This document shows, in pieces, positions 28,741 through 39,848 of a DNA stretch of 64,000 nucleotides. This DNA is from Peribacillus asahii. Its GTDB lineage: Bacteria; Bacillota; Bacilli; Bacillales; DSM-1321. The position numbers and the translations under genes were made by a program. The stretch's first letter is position 1. Every line of letters begins with the position of its first letter. Location of the stretch: positions 3,272,001 through 3,336,000 of the forward strand of contig NZ_CP026095.1 in NCBI RefSeq assembly GCF_004006295.1. The letters are read 5' to 3'. The notes beneath the pieces are model-generated. The model was not told where the DNA came from, did no database searches, and saw nothing but the letters and a program-made list of their open reading frames with translations.

Positions 28741-29913
28741 TTAAAACTCCTTCACTTCTTCTCGATACGCTTTCAAATAATCTGCTAACTGATCAAAACG
28801 ATCGGAAGGGAATTGATCTACAATCGCTACTGCTAATTCCCATGCAACGACAGCTTCAGCCACTACTGCTGCTGCTGGCACGGCACAGCTATCTGAACGT
28901 TCAACGCTTGCTTCAAATACTTCTTTCGTATCAATATCTACGCTTTTTAATGGCTTATACAGTGTTGGAATTGGCTTCATCACACCGCGGACAACAATTG
29001 GCATTCCTGTAGTCATTCCACCTTCAAAGCCGCCTAAACGGTTTGTTTTACGGTAGTAGCCTTTTTCCTTATCCCATGCAATTTCATCATGCACTTCACT
29101 GCCGAAGCGATGCGCTGCCTCAAAGCCTAAACCAATTTCGACACCTTTAAAGGCGTTAATCCCGACGATAGCTGCTGCAAGCTTTGCATCAAGTTTTCGA
29201 TCATAATGCACATAGCTTCCAACACCTACAGGCATTCCTTCCACAATCACTTCTACAATTCCACCAATAGAATCGCCTTTTTTCTTCGCATCATCAATTG
29301 CATCCATCATTTGTTGTTCTACTTCCTTATCAAAACAACGAACAGGCGATGCTTCTGTTACTTCTTGCAATTGTTGAATACTTTCATAAGGTGCTGGATT
29401 TGCCTTGATGCCTCCAATTTCTACTACATGTGAAGCTACTTCAATTCCAAGCAAAGATAATAATTTTTTAGCAACCGCTCCCGCTGCTACCCGAACTGTT
29501 GTTTCACGAGCTGATGAACGTTCTAATACATTTCGTAAATCGCGATGACCATATTTAATTCCACCATTCAGATCGGCATGACCTGGTCGTGGACGAGTAA
29601 TTTTTCGTTTAATTTCTTCGGCTGCTTCTTCTGTAAGTCCTTCACTGCCCATAATTTTTGTCCAATGCTTCCAGTCATCATTTTCAACGACTAAAGCAAT
29701 TGGTGATCCAAGCGTATAGCCATGTCTCACTCCAGACGAAATAAACGCTGTGTCCTTTTCAATTTGCATTCTGCGGCCACGGCCATGTCCTTTTTGGCGA
29801 CGCGCCAATTGTTCATTAATATCAACATTTTCAATCGGCATTCCTGCCGGCAATCCTTCAATAATTGTCGTCAGTTGTGGACCGTGTGATTCCCCAGCTG
29901 TTAAATATCTCAT
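28741..29913 (-). CDS. aroC: chorismate synthase
   Basis: Last step to chorismate, using reduced FMN. It is called aroF in B. subtilis. 390 residues, the usual length. Signatures seen: [59 protein letters not shown] and the C-terminal [24 protein letters not shown]. First gene of the local aro unit with a strong AAGGGGG site. Confidence 0.97.
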   Translation of the reverse strand: MRYLTAGESHGPQLTTIIEGLPAGMPIENVDINEQLARRQKGHGRGRRMQIEKDTAFISSGVRHGYTLGSPIALVVENDDWKHWTKIMGSEGLTEEAAEEIKRKITRPRPGHADLNGGIKYGHRDLRNVLERSSARETTVRVAAGAVAKKLLSLLGIEVASHVVEIGGIKANPAPYESIQQLQEVTEASPVRCFDKEVEQQMMDAIDDAKKKGDSIGGIVEVIVEGMPVGVGSYVHYDRKLDAKLAAAIVGINAFKGVEIGLGFEAAHRFGSEVHDEIAWDKEKGYYRKTNRLGGFEGGMTTGMPIVVRGVMKPIPTLYKPLKSVDIDTKEVFEASVERSDSCAVPAAAVVAEAVVAWELAVAIVDQFPSDRFDQLADYLKAYREEVKEF

Positions 29914-30321
29914 TTGATTTGCCCCCTTTTAGCACTTTAAAGGATGTATGTATCAATATACCACAATTTTAAGAAAAGTGGGAATATGAAAGAAACAAAA
30001 TGACTTTTTGTTTTACGTCCTTATATTATTTTACACGTTATCGACTTTTTTCGATATATTTTAATCACGAACTCTCCTATCTTTTACGGAATATTAAGTC
30101 AATTACCTCCAAATGAACTGCTTCTAGCTTACCCTTTCTACCGTTATTTAACAAAAAGGCTTTATTTAAACATCAGTGTTAATTGCTAACTCATTTGATT
30201 AACGCTATTGCTTTAATATAACAAGGGATAAAGCACGAGTACTAGAAGTCAATTAGCAGTTTATATATATGACATGTTGATTTGTAGGAGATTATACATG
30301 ATTGTTTAACAATGCCTCAAA
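29914..30321. other. aroC-cheR intergenic region
   Basis: About 400 bp of AT-rich sequence without a gene. It must hold the aroC promoter, but I see no -35/-10 pair that I would defend. No run of GAG/TAG triplets, the mark of a TRAP target, was noticed. Confidence 0.4.
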
Positions 30322-30360
30322 CAAAAAGGACCCTCCGTTTAAAACGGATATAGCCCTTTA
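30322..30360 (-). terminator. terminator after cheR
   Basis: Minus strand AAGGGC..CCGTTT/AAACGG..GGTCCTTTTT, an imperfect stem with T5, just past the cheR stop. Confidence 0.7.
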
Positions 30361-30363
30361 TCA

Positions 30364-31176
<813 letters not shown>

Positions 31177-31246
31177 TCATTGTGTATATCGGCTTAAAGA
31201 TACAAATCTTTACTAATTTAAATATAATCAAGTGCCAAAAGACATA

Positions 31247-31282
31247 AAAAAAACAGATTTTTCGTTTAAAACGAAAAACCTG
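31247..31282 (-). terminator. terminator after ndk
   Basis: Minus strand CAGGTTTTTCG and CGAAAAATCTG arms followed by T8. It separates ndk from cheR. Confidence 0.88.
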
Positions 31283-31302
31283 CTTGATTGCCATATATTG
31301 AA

Positions 31303-31749
31303 TTAGTATACCCACTCGCTGATTAATTTAGAGTATTCTACTACTTCTTCTTCTTTGAAGAATAAACCAATTTCACGTACTGCGCTTTCTGGTGAATCAG
31401 AACCGTGAATAATGTTTTTACCAACAGTTGCTGCAAAATCACCACGGATTGTTGCTGGAGCAGCATCTTTAGGGTTTGTAGCACCCATCATTTGACGAGC
31501 TGTTGCGATAACATTTTCACCTTCCCATACCATTGCAAATACTGGGCCTGATGTAATGAAATCAACTAGTTCGCCGAAGAAAGGACGCTCTTTATGCTCA
31601 CCGTAATGTTGCTCAGCTAATTCTTGAGAAATTTGCATTAATTTAGCTCCTACAAGTTGGAAGCCTTTCTTTTCAAAACGAGAAACGATTTCTCCGATTA
31701 GATTACGTTGTACGCCGTCAGGCTTTACCATTAAAAATGTTCTTTCCAT
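31303..31749 (-). CDS. ndk: nucleoside diphosphate kinase
   Basis: Balances NTP and dNTP pools by phosphate transfer through a histidine. 148 residues. Seen: [13 protein letters not shown] at the N terminus, [14 protein letters not shown], and the catalytic histidine in [11 protein letters not shown]. The ATG at 31749 after AGGAGTG is preferred to the GTG at 31758. Confidence 0.97.
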   Translation of the reverse strand: MERTFLMVKPDGVQRNLIGEIVSRFEKKGFQLVGAKLMQISQELAEQHYGEHKERPFFGELVDFITSGPVFAMVWEGENVIATARQMMGATNPKDAAPATIRGDFAATVGKNIIHGSDSPESAVREIGLFFKEEEVVEYSKLISEWVY

Positions 31750-31855
31750 TATAGTCACTCCTACTATGTATCAAAATTATTTGCCTTTTTCAGGCAATCA
31801 CCTAGAAATCTTATCATCATTTGTTAAGTTTCGCAACTCTAAGTATAAAAAACCT

Positions 31856-32818
31856 CTAGAACTTTCTTTTTCCAATGTTTTGCGCAATTTGAGACAGCGT
31901 TTTTCGAGCTTTATTAGAAGGTAACCCTTCTAATTCTCTAAAAGCCTTTTCCAAATATTGATCACTAATCCTTGTGGCTTGTTCGATGGCTCCGGATGCT
32001 TTAATAGCCTGAATAATTACCCCCATATCTTCCTTCGACATTTCCTCATGCACCGTTTTGATGATTTCCTTTAAAGCAGGATTTTTCATCGCAATTAATA
32101 CAGGTAATGTAATATTTCCTTGAAGCAAGTCACTGCCTGCAGGTTTTCCAAGCTCTGCTTCTGAAGCGGTAAAATCTAAGATGTCATCCATGATTTGATA
32201 ACTCATCCCGACATAATAACCGAATCTAAACAGCCTTTTTTGTATCCTTTCATCGGCCCCTGTAGCAATAGCTCCTAATTGACAACTAGAGGCAATCAAT
32301 AAGGCTGTTTTCCGTTTAATTCTTCTAAAATAAATCCGCCAATTTTGTTCGAAATTAAATTTGTCCTTAATTTGTTCAATTTCTCCTAGACATAGTTCAA
32401 CCATAATATTCGCTAAAATCTGATGTGCCCGTGGATTGTTAATCTCGCTCATCATTTCAAGTGCCCGCGCAAAAATATAATCACCCGTATACATAGCAAC
32501 ACGATTGTCCCATTTAGACTTAATCGTCGCAGATCCACGACGTAAATCGGCATCGTCGACAACATCGTCATGCACTAATGAAGCGGTATGAATCAACTCC
32601 AGCGTCGCTGCTACATGCTTTACAACATGGATATCATAATCGCCAAACCTTGCAGCTAGCAATACAAAAACAGGCCGGATTCGCTTCCCTCCCGATTGCA
32701 GCAAGTGAAGGGAGGCCTCTGTCAAAACACTTGAATCGGCATGAATAGCAGCTTCCAATTCTTTTTCAACTAATTGTAAATCAGAATTTAAAAACGAATA
32801 CTTCAATTTATATTTCAT
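31856..32818 (-). CDS. hepT: heptaprenyl diphosphate synthase component II
   Basis: Catalytic subunit of the two-part prenyltransferase that makes the C35 side chain of menaquinone-7. 320 residues. Seen: GGKRIRPVFVLLAARF, first Asp-rich motif HDDVVDDADLRRG, second one YQIMDDILDF, and the C-terminal IGKRKF. The ATG at 32818 (MKYKLKYSFL) after GGGTGG is preferred. It works with HepS, two genes upstream. Old name gerCC. Confidence 0.96.
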   Translation of the reverse strand: MKYKLKYSFLNSDLQLVEKELEAAIHADSSVLTEASLHLLQSGGKRIRPVFVLLAARFGDYDIHVVKHVAATLELIHTASLVHDDVVDDADLRRGSATIKSKWDNRVAMYTGDYIFARALEMMSEINNPRAHQILANIMVELCLGEIEQIKDKFNFEQNWRIYFRRIKRKTALLIASSCQLGAIATGADERIQKRLFRFGYYVGMSYQIMDDILDFTASEAELGKPAGSDLLQGNITLPVLIAMKNPALKEIIKTVHEEMSKEDMGVIIQAIKASGAIEQATRISDQYLEKAFRELEGLPSNKARKTLSQIAQNIGKRKF

Positions 32819-32852
32819 ACATTCCACCCAGCTTTGTTCATTGCTAACATGC

Positions 32853-33560
32853 TCAATTTGGTTTAATCCCGAAATGAGTTGCCGCTACTCCGCCGGTATG
32901 AGCCTTATAACTCACTTGCTCAAAACCAGCTTGCTTGAACATGTTTTCAAGCTCTTTCATCCCTGGGAAATCTCGGGCTGATTCTTGCAACCATGAATAT
33001 TCATTATAACTTTTAGCGAATATTTTCCCAAACACCGGCATAATAAAACGGAAATAAAAAGAGAATAATTGCTTGAAGCCAAATAAAGTTGGATGAGATG
33101 TTTCCAGACATACCCCCATACCCCCTGGCTTTAATACTCTATTCATTTCTTTTAAAACTTGCATATAATCCGGTACATTTCGAAGTCCAAAACCGATGGT
33201 CACGTAATCAAAACTATTATCAGGAAATGGAAGATCCATCGCATTCCCATGCAATAATGTGACTTGATTAAGCTTACGGTTTTGTACTTTTTCTTTACCG
33301 ATTTTCAGCATATTTTTACTAAAATCTAAGCCATATACTTCCCCTGTTTCTCCAACCGCGTCAGCAAGTGCAATCGTCCAATCTGCTGTTCCGCAGCAAA
33401 GATCAAGCGCCTTAGCCCCTTTAGGAACCTTCATCTTATTCATTGTCACTTTTCGCCACTTAACATGTTGTTGAAAGCTAATGACTGAATTCATCGTGTC
33501 ATAATTGCCATAAATTTTCTCAAACACATGATGAACTTTTTGCTCTTTAGACTGTTCCAT
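32853..33560 (-). CDS. menG: demethylmenaquinone methyltransferase
   Basis: Last step of menaquinone synthesis (UbiE/MenG family, SAM-dependent). 235 residues. Seen: [20 protein letters not shown], the SAM motif [29 protein letters not shown], and [15 protein letters not shown]. It lies between hepS and hepT, so side-chain synthesis and ring methylation are encoded together. Old name gerCB. Confidence 0.96.
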   Translation of the reverse strand: MEQSKEQKVHHVFEKIYGNYDTMNSVISFQQHVKWRKVTMNKMKVPKGAKALDLCCGTADWTIALADAVGETGEVYGLDFSKNMLKIGKEKVQNRKLNQVTLLHGNAMDLPFPDNSFDYVTIGFGLRNVPDYMQVLKEMNRVLKPGGMGVCLETSHPTLFGFKQLFSFYFRFIMPVFGKIFAKSYNEYSWLQESARDFPGMKELENMFKQAGFEQVSYKAHTGGVAATHFGIKPN

Positions 33561-33563
33561 CGC

Positions 33564-34388
33564 TCACCCTTCTTTCACATATGAATTTACTTTAAGCTCT
33601 GTAAACGATAACATGTCATCCATCCGCTGATGAAGTTCCACATTAGCTAAAGAAAGTTCACCTTTTGACTGTTTGACAGACTGTATCGCATACTCAATAC
33701 AAGAATCCATCGTATTTTCCACTTGTAACAGTTGTTCTTTAGAAAGTTCTACTTCCATTGCTATATGAGGGAATAAAATGAGACGTATCCCTTCTACAAG
33801 AAGAGATTGTCCTGTTTCCCGATACTGCTCTTTTTCTCGATACAATCGTTTTAATAACAACAGATTCTCTGCTCCATCCATCCAAACAGGTTTTTGATAA
33901 TATTCCGCTATTTTATAAATTAACGAAGCTTCTACTGCCCGGAAGCTATTGAGCAAAGCAGGGATGTTATTTAGCGTATATTGATACAAAAGAATTTTAT
34001 GATCATTGATTTTTTTGACAGCGCTTGATAGCGCACGAATCATATTAATATTTCCCACTTCCGCCAGCACTTGATAATACAGACCACTGTAATAATCCCC
34101 AGCAAGAACTGTTAATTGACGATTCTTAAGTAAACCCGGACTCCCCATTACATTTGTATTCGATACCTTTTCATGCGTATCTAGTGCAATTTGAACAAGC
34201 ATCGTCGACAGCATATAATGATTCCGTTCATTGTCTGAAATCTCCAATTCGTTAAACAAGCCCCACAGTAACAGCAGCTTATCTTCATCAACAAATGGCT
34301 CTTCTATATATTTTTGTAAATAAGAATGATGGGCTTTTGTTTCGATTAATTGCCGTAATTCCTTTACATCATTTATTATGTTTAACAA
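33564..34388 (-). CDS. hepS: heptaprenyl diphosphate synthase component I
   Basis: Non-catalytic partner of HepT that fixes product length. 274 residues, helical, with the family pattern GDYYSGLYYQVLAEVGNI near residue 95. The start is TTG (34388) after GGGTGAT; no better ATG precedes it. It heads the hepS-menG-hepT operon, with a promoter about 200 bases upstream. Old name gerCA. Confidence 0.92.
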   Translation of the reverse strand: MLNIINDVKELRQLIETKAHHSYLQKYIEEPFVDEDKLLLLWGLFNELEISDNERNHYMLSTMLVQIALDTHEKVSNTNVMGSPGLLKNRQLTVLAGDYYSGLYYQVLAEVGNINMIRALSSAVKKINDHKILLYQYTLNNIPALLNSFRAVEASLIYKIAEYYQKPVWMDGAENLLLLKRLYREKEQYRETGQSLLVEGIRLILFPHIAMEVELSKEQLLQVENTMDSCIEYAIQSVKQSKGELSLANVELHQRMDDMLSFTELKVNSYVKEG

Positions 34389-34685
34389 TTGAGATCACCC
34401 TGCATCCCCGAATGATAATTTTAAATGCATTCCCGCCTCTGCCCTAATAAGCCAGCAAGGAGTATTCTACTAAGTAAAGCGCACAGCCCATGAAAGAAAA
34501 TCGTTCATCAGGTTCTTTACATAAAGGCCGACGCAAAAATTCATTACTCGTCTAATCTGTACATTTTGTATAAAACACACACCATTATACCATAAAAACA
34601 ATCAGATGGAATGCCTCTATACTGTAATAACTAAACTTTCGTCACAAATCAAACGATAAATGGTGTACAAGTACTCAGGATTAAA
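34389..34685 (-). promoter_or_regulatory. hepS promoter (extended -10) and long leader
   Basis: Minus-strand TGGTATAAT at 34584-34592 is an extended -10 box. It would give a hepS leader of about 190 bases containing several short inverted repeats, for example AAAGAA/TTCTTT near 34490-34520. No known riboswitch pattern was recognised in it. Confidence 0.45.
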
Positions 34686-34919
34686 TTATCCTTTTTTAGA
34701 CTCACTCTCTACTTCTCCATAAGCTGTATAAATTTTAGCAGCCCCTCTAATTTTAATGGCTGAGGTATGCTCCGTAAATTGAGCAATCATCACTTCTCCA
34801 GAATCTAATTTTTCAGAATGATGAAATTTAGTATCGGTCCCTCTTGTTAACCCGATGACATTTACACTATCTTCTAACGCTTTAATAACTACAAATTCAT
34901 TAATCGTTTTATTTTCCAT
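34686..34919 (-). CDS. mtrB: trp RNA-binding attenuation protein (TRAP)
   Basis: An 11-mer ring protein that, when loaded with tryptophan, binds GAG/UAG repeats in trp leaders and attenuates transcription. 77 residues. The RNA-contact residues Lys37, Lys56 and Arg58 of B. subtilis TRAP are all present at the same positions, and the [19 protein letters not shown] core is intact, so it should be functional. It is downstream of folE, as mtrA-mtrB in B. subtilis. Its usual target operon is absent from the neighbouring supraoperon. Confidence 0.97.
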   Translation of the reverse strand: MENKTINEFVVIKALEDSVNVIGLTRGTDTKFHHSEKLDSGEVMIAQFTEHTSAIKIRGAAKIYTAYGEVESESKKG

Positions 34920-34940
34920 GCTTTTATCCTCTCCACTTTA

Positions 34941-35507
34941 TCACTCTTTAATAAAGGCTAATACTTCCGTTCGCATTCGATAGTCTTCTGCAAATACTCC
35001 TCTTACAGCAGATGTAACCGTTTTCGAACCAGGCTTTTTCACCCCGCGCATTGTCATACACATATGTTCCGCTTCAATAACGACCATTGCGCCGTGTGGT
35101 TCAAGTTTATCCATAATCGCGTCAACCACTGTTGCTGTAATTCTCTCTTGAAGTTGCGGACGTCTGCACACCGCTTCTACAGCACGCGCTAATTTACTCA
35201 ATCCTGTCACTCGTCCATTTCTCGGAATGTATGCAACATGGGCTTTTCCGTAAAAAGGAACTAAATGATGCTCACATACTGAGTAAAAAGGAATATCTTT
35301 CACAAGCACAAGTTCCTCATGATCTTCTCCAAAAACCGTTTCGAAACATTCTTTCGGATCCTGTTTTAAACCCGAGAAAATTTCTTCATACATTCGCGCT
35401 ACTCGCTGTGGAGTATCAAGTAAACCTTCTCGCTCCGGATCTTCCCCAACTGCTTCCAAAATCATCTTCACTGCTTCTTCAATTTTGGCATGATTCACAT
35501 TTGCCAT
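34941..35507 (-). CDS. folE: GTP cyclohydrolase I
   Basis: First enzyme of tetrahydrofolate synthesis (GTP to dihydroneopterin triphosphate); called mtrA in B. subtilis. 188 residues. Seen: zinc ligands Cys/His in [32 protein letters not shown], and the third ligand Cys in [15 protein letters not shown]. The ATG at 35507 after AGGAGG is preferred to the longer frame from 35531. Confidence 0.97.
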   Translation of the reverse strand: MANVNHAKIEEAVKMILEAVGEDPEREGLLDTPQRVARMYEEIFSGLKQDPKECFETVFGEDHEELVLVKDIPFYSVCEHHLVPFYGKAHVAYIPRNGRVTGLSKLARAVEAVCRRPQLQERITATVVDAIMDKLEPHGAMVVIEAEHMCMTMRGVKKPGSKTVTSAVRGVFAEDYRMRTEVLAFIKE

Positions 35508-35782
35508 TACTTTTCCTCCTAATACGCCCATGAATTTTTTATATGATTAGCATTTATCAATTGGCTGCATAGAATTCCTTTCGACACTGCTGGCAAGTTT
35601 AAATCCATCGTATAAGTACAACCTGTTCCTCTGACTAAACAGAAGGTCAAAGGTAAACTGTGTACTGCGTACGTAAATAGAAAATCTGAAGGTAGCCTAC
35701 AGATTATAAACGAAAACTAACAAATAGGTTTATACTTTCTTTTACACCATCTTTTATCTTATCATACATAGAAAATAAGAAG
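35508..35782 (-). other. folE upstream region
   Basis: About 275 bp without a gene. On the minus strand it could fold into two hairpins, closed by AGTACA/TGTACT near 35606-35655 and AATCTG/CAGATT near 35685-35707. It should contain the folE promoter. No known regulatory RNA pattern was recognised. Confidence 0.35.
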
Positions 35783-35818
35783 CAAAAAAAGGGACCGCGT
35801 TTGCACGCGGTCCCTTTT
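35783..35818 (-). terminator. terminator after hbs
   Basis: A perfect nine-pair GC-rich stem (GGGACCGCG/CGCGGTCCC) with a six-base loop and a T run on the minus strand; the plus strand also has a short T4. Confidence 0.92.
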
Positions 35819-35844
35819 CACGGTAAGCACCCGTATGTATAATT

Positions 35845-36117
35845 TTACTTCACAGCATCTTTCAGTGCCTTACCAGGTTTGAAAGCTGGCACTTTACTAG
35901 CTGCAATTTCAATTTCTTCACCCGTTTGTGGATTACGACCTTTACGAGCCGCACGTTCACGTACTTCAAAGTTTCCAAAACCGATTAGTTGAACTTTATC
36001 TCCATTTTTTAAAGCTTCTAAGATTGTATCAAAAACAGCATCAACAGCTTTTGTAGCATCTTTCTTAGAAATTTCAGTTGCTGCTACAACTTCATTAATT
36101 AGTTCTGTTTTGTTCAT
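35845..36117 (-). CDS. hbs: DNA-binding protein HU
   Basis: Histone-like nucleoid protein, 90 residues, dimeric DNA-bending. Seen: [10 protein letters not shown], the [22 protein letters not shown] beta-arm signature (split here by family wording), and [14 protein letters not shown] at the end. The ATG at 36117 follows AGGAGGTG; the GTG at 36126 is part of that ribosome site. It lies between spoIVA and folE, as in B. subtilis. Confidence 0.97.
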   Translation of the reverse strand: MNKTELINEVVAATEISKKDATKAVDAVFDTILEALKNGDKVQLIGFGNFEVRERAARKGRNPQTGEEIEIAASKVPAFKPGKALKDAVK

Positions 36118-36593
36118 GCCATTCACCTCCTCCCAAAAAAGGATCTTTATAAAAAATCATTATTACCACGACATAATAGTGATTTGTTACCCGTTCTAAA
36201 TAGATTATATATTCCCTTAAAGCTCAAACTGCTTACTAGGGGATTCTTGGTTAAACTCCATAAAAATTATTTATGCTAACTATTTAAAACTAGCCGAAAT
36301 CGCTGTTATAACGCGTTTTCTGTATGTAGATTATCACAAATCCTATTTGCTTAGCAAGGAAATTCAAAAAATAATGGCAATCTTTTCATGAGTATAATCT
36401 TTTATGGAAAAAAAGAGTGAAAATCTGATTAAATTCACGTTTTTTCTACAATAAATGCACTTATCTTTTAAATATATCACTTTATAAATATATATTCGAT
36501 TTCTAGATGACTTTTTTAATAAAAAGCTTCTGTTATATGACGCTGTTGATTTATAGCTCATTTGTGTAAGACCGTGCTATTAAATAAAGCAAG
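36118..36593. other. hbs-spoIVA intergenic region
   Basis: About 475 bp, very AT-rich, with no gene that I support. The minus-strand frame at 36364-36561 is low-complexity with no ribosome site. The region should hold the hbs promoters; B. subtilis hbs also has a long leader. Confidence 0.4.
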
Positions 36594-36621
36594 AAAAAAG
36601 ACCATTCCCTAAGGAGTGGCC
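36594..36621 (-). terminator. terminator after spoIVA
   Basis: Minus strand GGCCACTCC pairs with GGAATGGTC (one G-T type mismatch) around TTAG, followed by T6; 29 bases past the spoIVA stop. Confidence 0.82.
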
Positions 36622-36649
36622 TAACACACTATAAAACGAAGTGGATGGA

Positions 36650-38128
36650 CTATAAAATAATAGCAATTAAACCACCCGATCCTTCATTAATAATCCGTTC
36701 AAGGGTCTCTTTTAATTTATAACGGGCATTTTCAGGCATCATTGCCAGCTTTGCCTGAATTCCTTCGCGAACAATGGAGCTTAAGTTCCGACCAAAAATT
36801 TCAGAATTCCAAATGGACAATGGATTTTCTTCAAAATCCTGCATTAAATAACGAACTAACTCCTCACTCTGTTTCTCTGTACCGATAATTGGAGCAAACT
36901 CCGATTCGACATCTACTTTAATCATATGAATAGATGGTGCTACTGCCTTTAACCGTACACCAAACCGAGAACCTTGGCGAATAATTTCCGGCTCATCAAG
37001 ACTCATATCATGCAATGAAGGGGCCGCTACCCCATAACCCGTATGCTTTACCATTTTAAGGGCTTCTGCGACTTGGTCATATTCTGCTTTCGCATGAGCA
37101 AATTCCTGCATTAAAGCTAGCAAATGATCTTTTCCTCTAATCTCAACTCCGACAATTTCCTTCAAAATATCATCGTATAATTCCTCTGGAGCATATAAAT
37201 CAATTTCGGCTACTCCCTGCCCCATCTCAATTCCTGCTAAGGCCGCATGATCAATGAATTCAAATTCATTAAAATGCCCAACAACACGGTCTACATCGCG
37301 AAGTCTTTTAATATCCTTCACTGTTTCTTTAACGGCTTCTTGATAGCTTTCACGCAGCCAATGATTTTCATTTAAGACCATTACCCAGCTAGGCAAATTG
37401 ACATTCACTTCGAGCACAGGAAATTCATATAATGCTTCACGTAAAACATTTAATACATCTGATTCACGCATGCTCTCGACGCTCATGGCAAGTACAGGAA
37501 TATCATATTTTTCTTGAAGCGACTCTCTGAGTAAATCAGTGTCCGGATGATGCGGCTGTACAGAGTTGATAATCATAATAAATGGCTTACCAACTTCCTT
37601 CAGCTCCTCGATAACCCGTGCCTCTGCCTCTAAATAATCGCTACGTGGAATTTCACCAATCGTTCCATCTGTCGTTACAACAACACCTAGTGTAGAATGA
37701 TCTTGAATAACTTTACGTGTGCCAATTTCCGCTGCCTCGTGAAATGGAATTGGCTCCTCATACCACGGCGTATGAATCATTCTTGGCCCATTCTCATCCT
37801 CATAACCTTTAGCCCCTGGTACGGTATATCCTACGCAATCGACAAGACGGATATTAACGTCAAGCCCCTCAGCAACATGAATAGAAGCAGCCTGATTCGG
37901 AACAAATTTCGGCTCTGTTGTCATAATCGTCTTCCCAGCTGCACTTTGAGGTAATTCATCCTGTGCTCTAGCACGATCTGCTTCTGTCGCTATATTAGGA
38001 AGGACGACAAGTTCCATAAACTTTTTAATAAATGTCGATTTTCCGGTCCTCACAGCTCCAACAATTCCTAAATAAATATCACCGCCTGTACGCTCAGCAA
38101 TATCTTTAAAAATATCCACCTTTTCCAA
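36650..38128 (-). CDS. spoIVA: stage IV sporulation protein A, coat morphogenetic ATPase
   Basis: Forms the basement layer of the spore coat around the forespore by ATP-driven polymerisation. 492 residues. Seen: Walker A GAVRTGKSTF near residue 28, switch-like LVDCVGYTVPGAKGY near 98, and the C-terminal GGLIAIIL tail that is needed for membrane docking through SpoVM. Start is TTG (38128) after GGGAGGGG. Expression by sigma-E is expected from the family; I did not identify the promoter with confidence. Confidence 0.97.
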   Translation of the reverse strand: MEKVDIFKDIAERTGGDIYLGIVGAVRTGKSTFIKKFMELVVLPNIATEADRARAQDELPQSAAGKTIMTTEPKFVPNQAASIHVAEGLDVNIRLVDCVGYTVPGAKGYEDENGPRMIHTPWYEEPIPFHEAAEIGTRKVIQDHSTLGVVVTTDGTIGEIPRSDYLEAEARVIEELKEVGKPFIMIINSVQPHHPDTDLLRESLQEKYDIPVLAMSVESMRESDVLNVLREALYEFPVLEVNVNLPSWVMVLNENHWLRESYQEAVKETVKDIKRLRDVDRVVGHFNEFEFIDHAALAGIEMGQGVAEIDLYAPEELYDDILKEIVGVEIRGKDHLLALMQEFAHAKAEYDQVAEALKMVKHTGYGVAAPSLHDMSLDEPEIIRQGSRFGVRLKAVAPSIHMIKVDVESEFAPIIGTEKQSEELVRYLMQDFEENPLSIWNSEIFGRNLSSIVREGIQAKLAMMPENARYKLKETLERIINEGSGGLIAIIL

Positions 38129-38620
38129 GGTATCCCCTCCCGAAATTAGCGTTTTGGGATCTCATTTATCCACTTTCATTTATATTGGATAGTCCATATC
38201 TATGTTGTTGTCCTAAAAAATTATTCCGGTTATTTTGAACTTCTTCTCCCTTCCCCCTGCATGTATATAAGAATTGTTATTTTAATAGTTAAGAAGAATG
38301 AAAATAACCCTTCCCCTACAATATATTTTGCAGAAAAAAGGTTATGACAAATTTGTATGAAAAAATGTGAGCATATGATAGCAAAGAACGAAAGCGCAAA
38401 CGACTTGATTAACCCCAACAGCTGTTTGCGAACCCAGAAAAATCAATTCGCTCTTTCACTTCAGCAGATGAGCAAACCAAGATTTCAAGGACTAAGCTGC
38501 TTATGCTGGGTATCAAAACGATGATTCACAATTCAATAATTTTATAATCTCCTAAATGAGATTGGAACACAGTTTATACTTACTGTCTTAAGTATGATCA
38601 AACCGAAATCTTGTCTACAG
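38129..38620. other. spoIVA-yphF intergenic region
   Basis: About 490 bp without a gene that I support. A sigma-E spoIVA promoter is expected close to the start; ATGGACTATCCAATATAAAT at about 38177-38196 (minus) loosely resembles the -10 side. The frame at 38230-38418 has no ribosome site or homologue that I recognise. Confidence 0.35.
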
Positions 38621-39343
38621 CTATTGTTCAAGAAATACCGGTTTTGTTCGTTCGTGATTTATCGTGTAAGCAAGAGAGTACGCTGGGACAAAATCACTTG
38701 TTTTCACTAAAATTTCACGAATGTCATCCCCTTGCTTAACCTCTCCTTCATACTGTTGTAATGCCTCATATAAATCAGGAGTATAATCGACATAAATCTC
38801 TCCTTCTCCATCAACAATAAGAGAAAGTTCTTTTTGTGAAAAGGGACTTGTCACAGTAGGTGCTTCTTTCAACCCTAACTTTTCATAATCTAACGTAAAA
38901 ACGTGGTTCGCTAACCGTTCTTTAAACGGAGGATAACCATTTGCTTGTCGATATGCATTTAAGCGTAAAGTTAAGTCTTGTATTTTTTGAGCGACACGAA
39001 CATCTAATAATTTCACAGTCGGGTCGTTTTCTACATTCACTAATACATATTGAAAAAAGCCACCAGACTCATAAGCATTTTCAGGAAACTCTGCCATATA
39101 CTTTGGCGAAAGCTTTGAAAAATCTATCACATATTTATGATAAATCGGTGTTGTCGCATCTTTCGTGTCAATCGGCAAAATGCCCTGTTCAGCTTCTTGA
39201 AATTGATCAACTGCACTTTGGACCATGTCAATCTGTGCTTTATAAGGAACTTGATTTTTTAGTTTTTCTGCTTGAGGATATAGACATCCTCCTAAAAGAA
39301 AGGAAATACTAATTACTGCTATCAATTGTACAAAAATTCTCAT
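38621..39343 (-). CDS. yphF: YphF, lipoprotein of unknown function
   Basis: A 240-residue protein with a lipoprotein signal: basic N terminus, hydrophobic stretch and the lipobox LLGGC, so it is likely anchored outside the membrane by Cys. The mature part has the conserved DTKDATTPIYHKYVIDFSKL segment and ends near VPAYSLAYTINHE. Function unknown. Start uncertain: ATG at 39343 or 39349. It overlaps no gene and follows yphE closely. Confidence 0.85.
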   Translation of the reverse strand: MRIFVQLIAVISISFLLGGCLYPQAEKLKNQVPYKAQIDMVQSAVDQFQEAEQGILPIDTKDATTPIYHKYVIDFSKLSPKYMAEFPENAYESGGFFQYVLVNVENDPTVKLLDVRVAQKIQDLTLRLNAYRQANGYPPFKERLANHVFTLDYEKLGLKEAPTVTSPFSQKELSLIVDGEGEIYVDYTPDLYEALQQYEGEVKQGDDIREILVKTSDFVPAYSLAYTINHERTKPVFLEQ

Positions 39344-39359
39344 CCTCATCGCCTCGCAA

Positions 39360-39557
39360 TCAACCAGTAGGTCCACTCACTACTACTACAAAAATAATAA
39401 AACCAGCTAAAAGCATACATGTATAAGCAATGACCGCTGCAAGTCCCTTCCAAATACCTTTTAATTTATAACGACTAACATAAATAAATAAAAGGGAAAT
39501 AAACATAAAACCCATTCCAGCAAATGAAATCCACATTTTTTGCAATCCAGGCGTCAT
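39360..39557 (-). CDS. yphE: YphE, DUF2768 small membrane protein
   Basis: A 65-residue protein with two predicted membrane helices (MWISFAGMGFMFISLLFIYV and AAVIAYTCMLLAGFIIFVVVV) joined by a basic loop. Function unknown; the yphE-yphF pair is conserved next to gpsA. 11-17 bases separate it from yphF, so they are likely co-transcribed. Confidence 0.85.
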   Translation of the reverse strand: MTPGLQKMWISFAGMGFMFISLLFIYVSRYKLKGIWKGLAAVIAYTCMLLAGFIIFVVVVSGPTG

Positions 39558-39676
39558 CCAAATACCACCCCTTTTCCCATTTTATTATACCATATACTGT
39601 AAAATAATTGGATAAATGAGTTATCTTCCTGTATGAAATAAACCAAAAATCAAAGTTTTATCCACCATCACTTAGC

Positions 39677-39710
39677 AAAAAAAACAGAAGATATTTAAAA
39701 TATCTTCTGT
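39677..39710 (-). terminator. terminator after gpsA
   Basis: A perfect ACAGAAGATATTT inverted repeat with a T8 tail on the minus strand. It lies about 140 bases past the gpsA stop in an otherwise empty 290-base gap. Confidence 0.85.
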
Positions 39711-39848
39711 CATTTGACTAAATGCCCCATACCGAGGTCAAATTACTAGTTTATTATCGTTGCATTGTATGCATATAAACAAAAAATGGTCTCCTCAAAT
39801 GCCTATTTTCAGAAAATTCTTTTATTTATATACTAAAACAATGTATGA

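Noticed and set aside
36364..36561. 65-residue frame between hbs and spoIVA
   Set aside because: AT-rich, biased to Lys/Ile/Phe/Ser, no ribosome site.
38230..38418. 62-residue frame between spoIVA and yphF
   Set aside because: No ribosome site and no recognisable family; a hydrophobic stretch alone is expected by chance in such AT-rich DNA.
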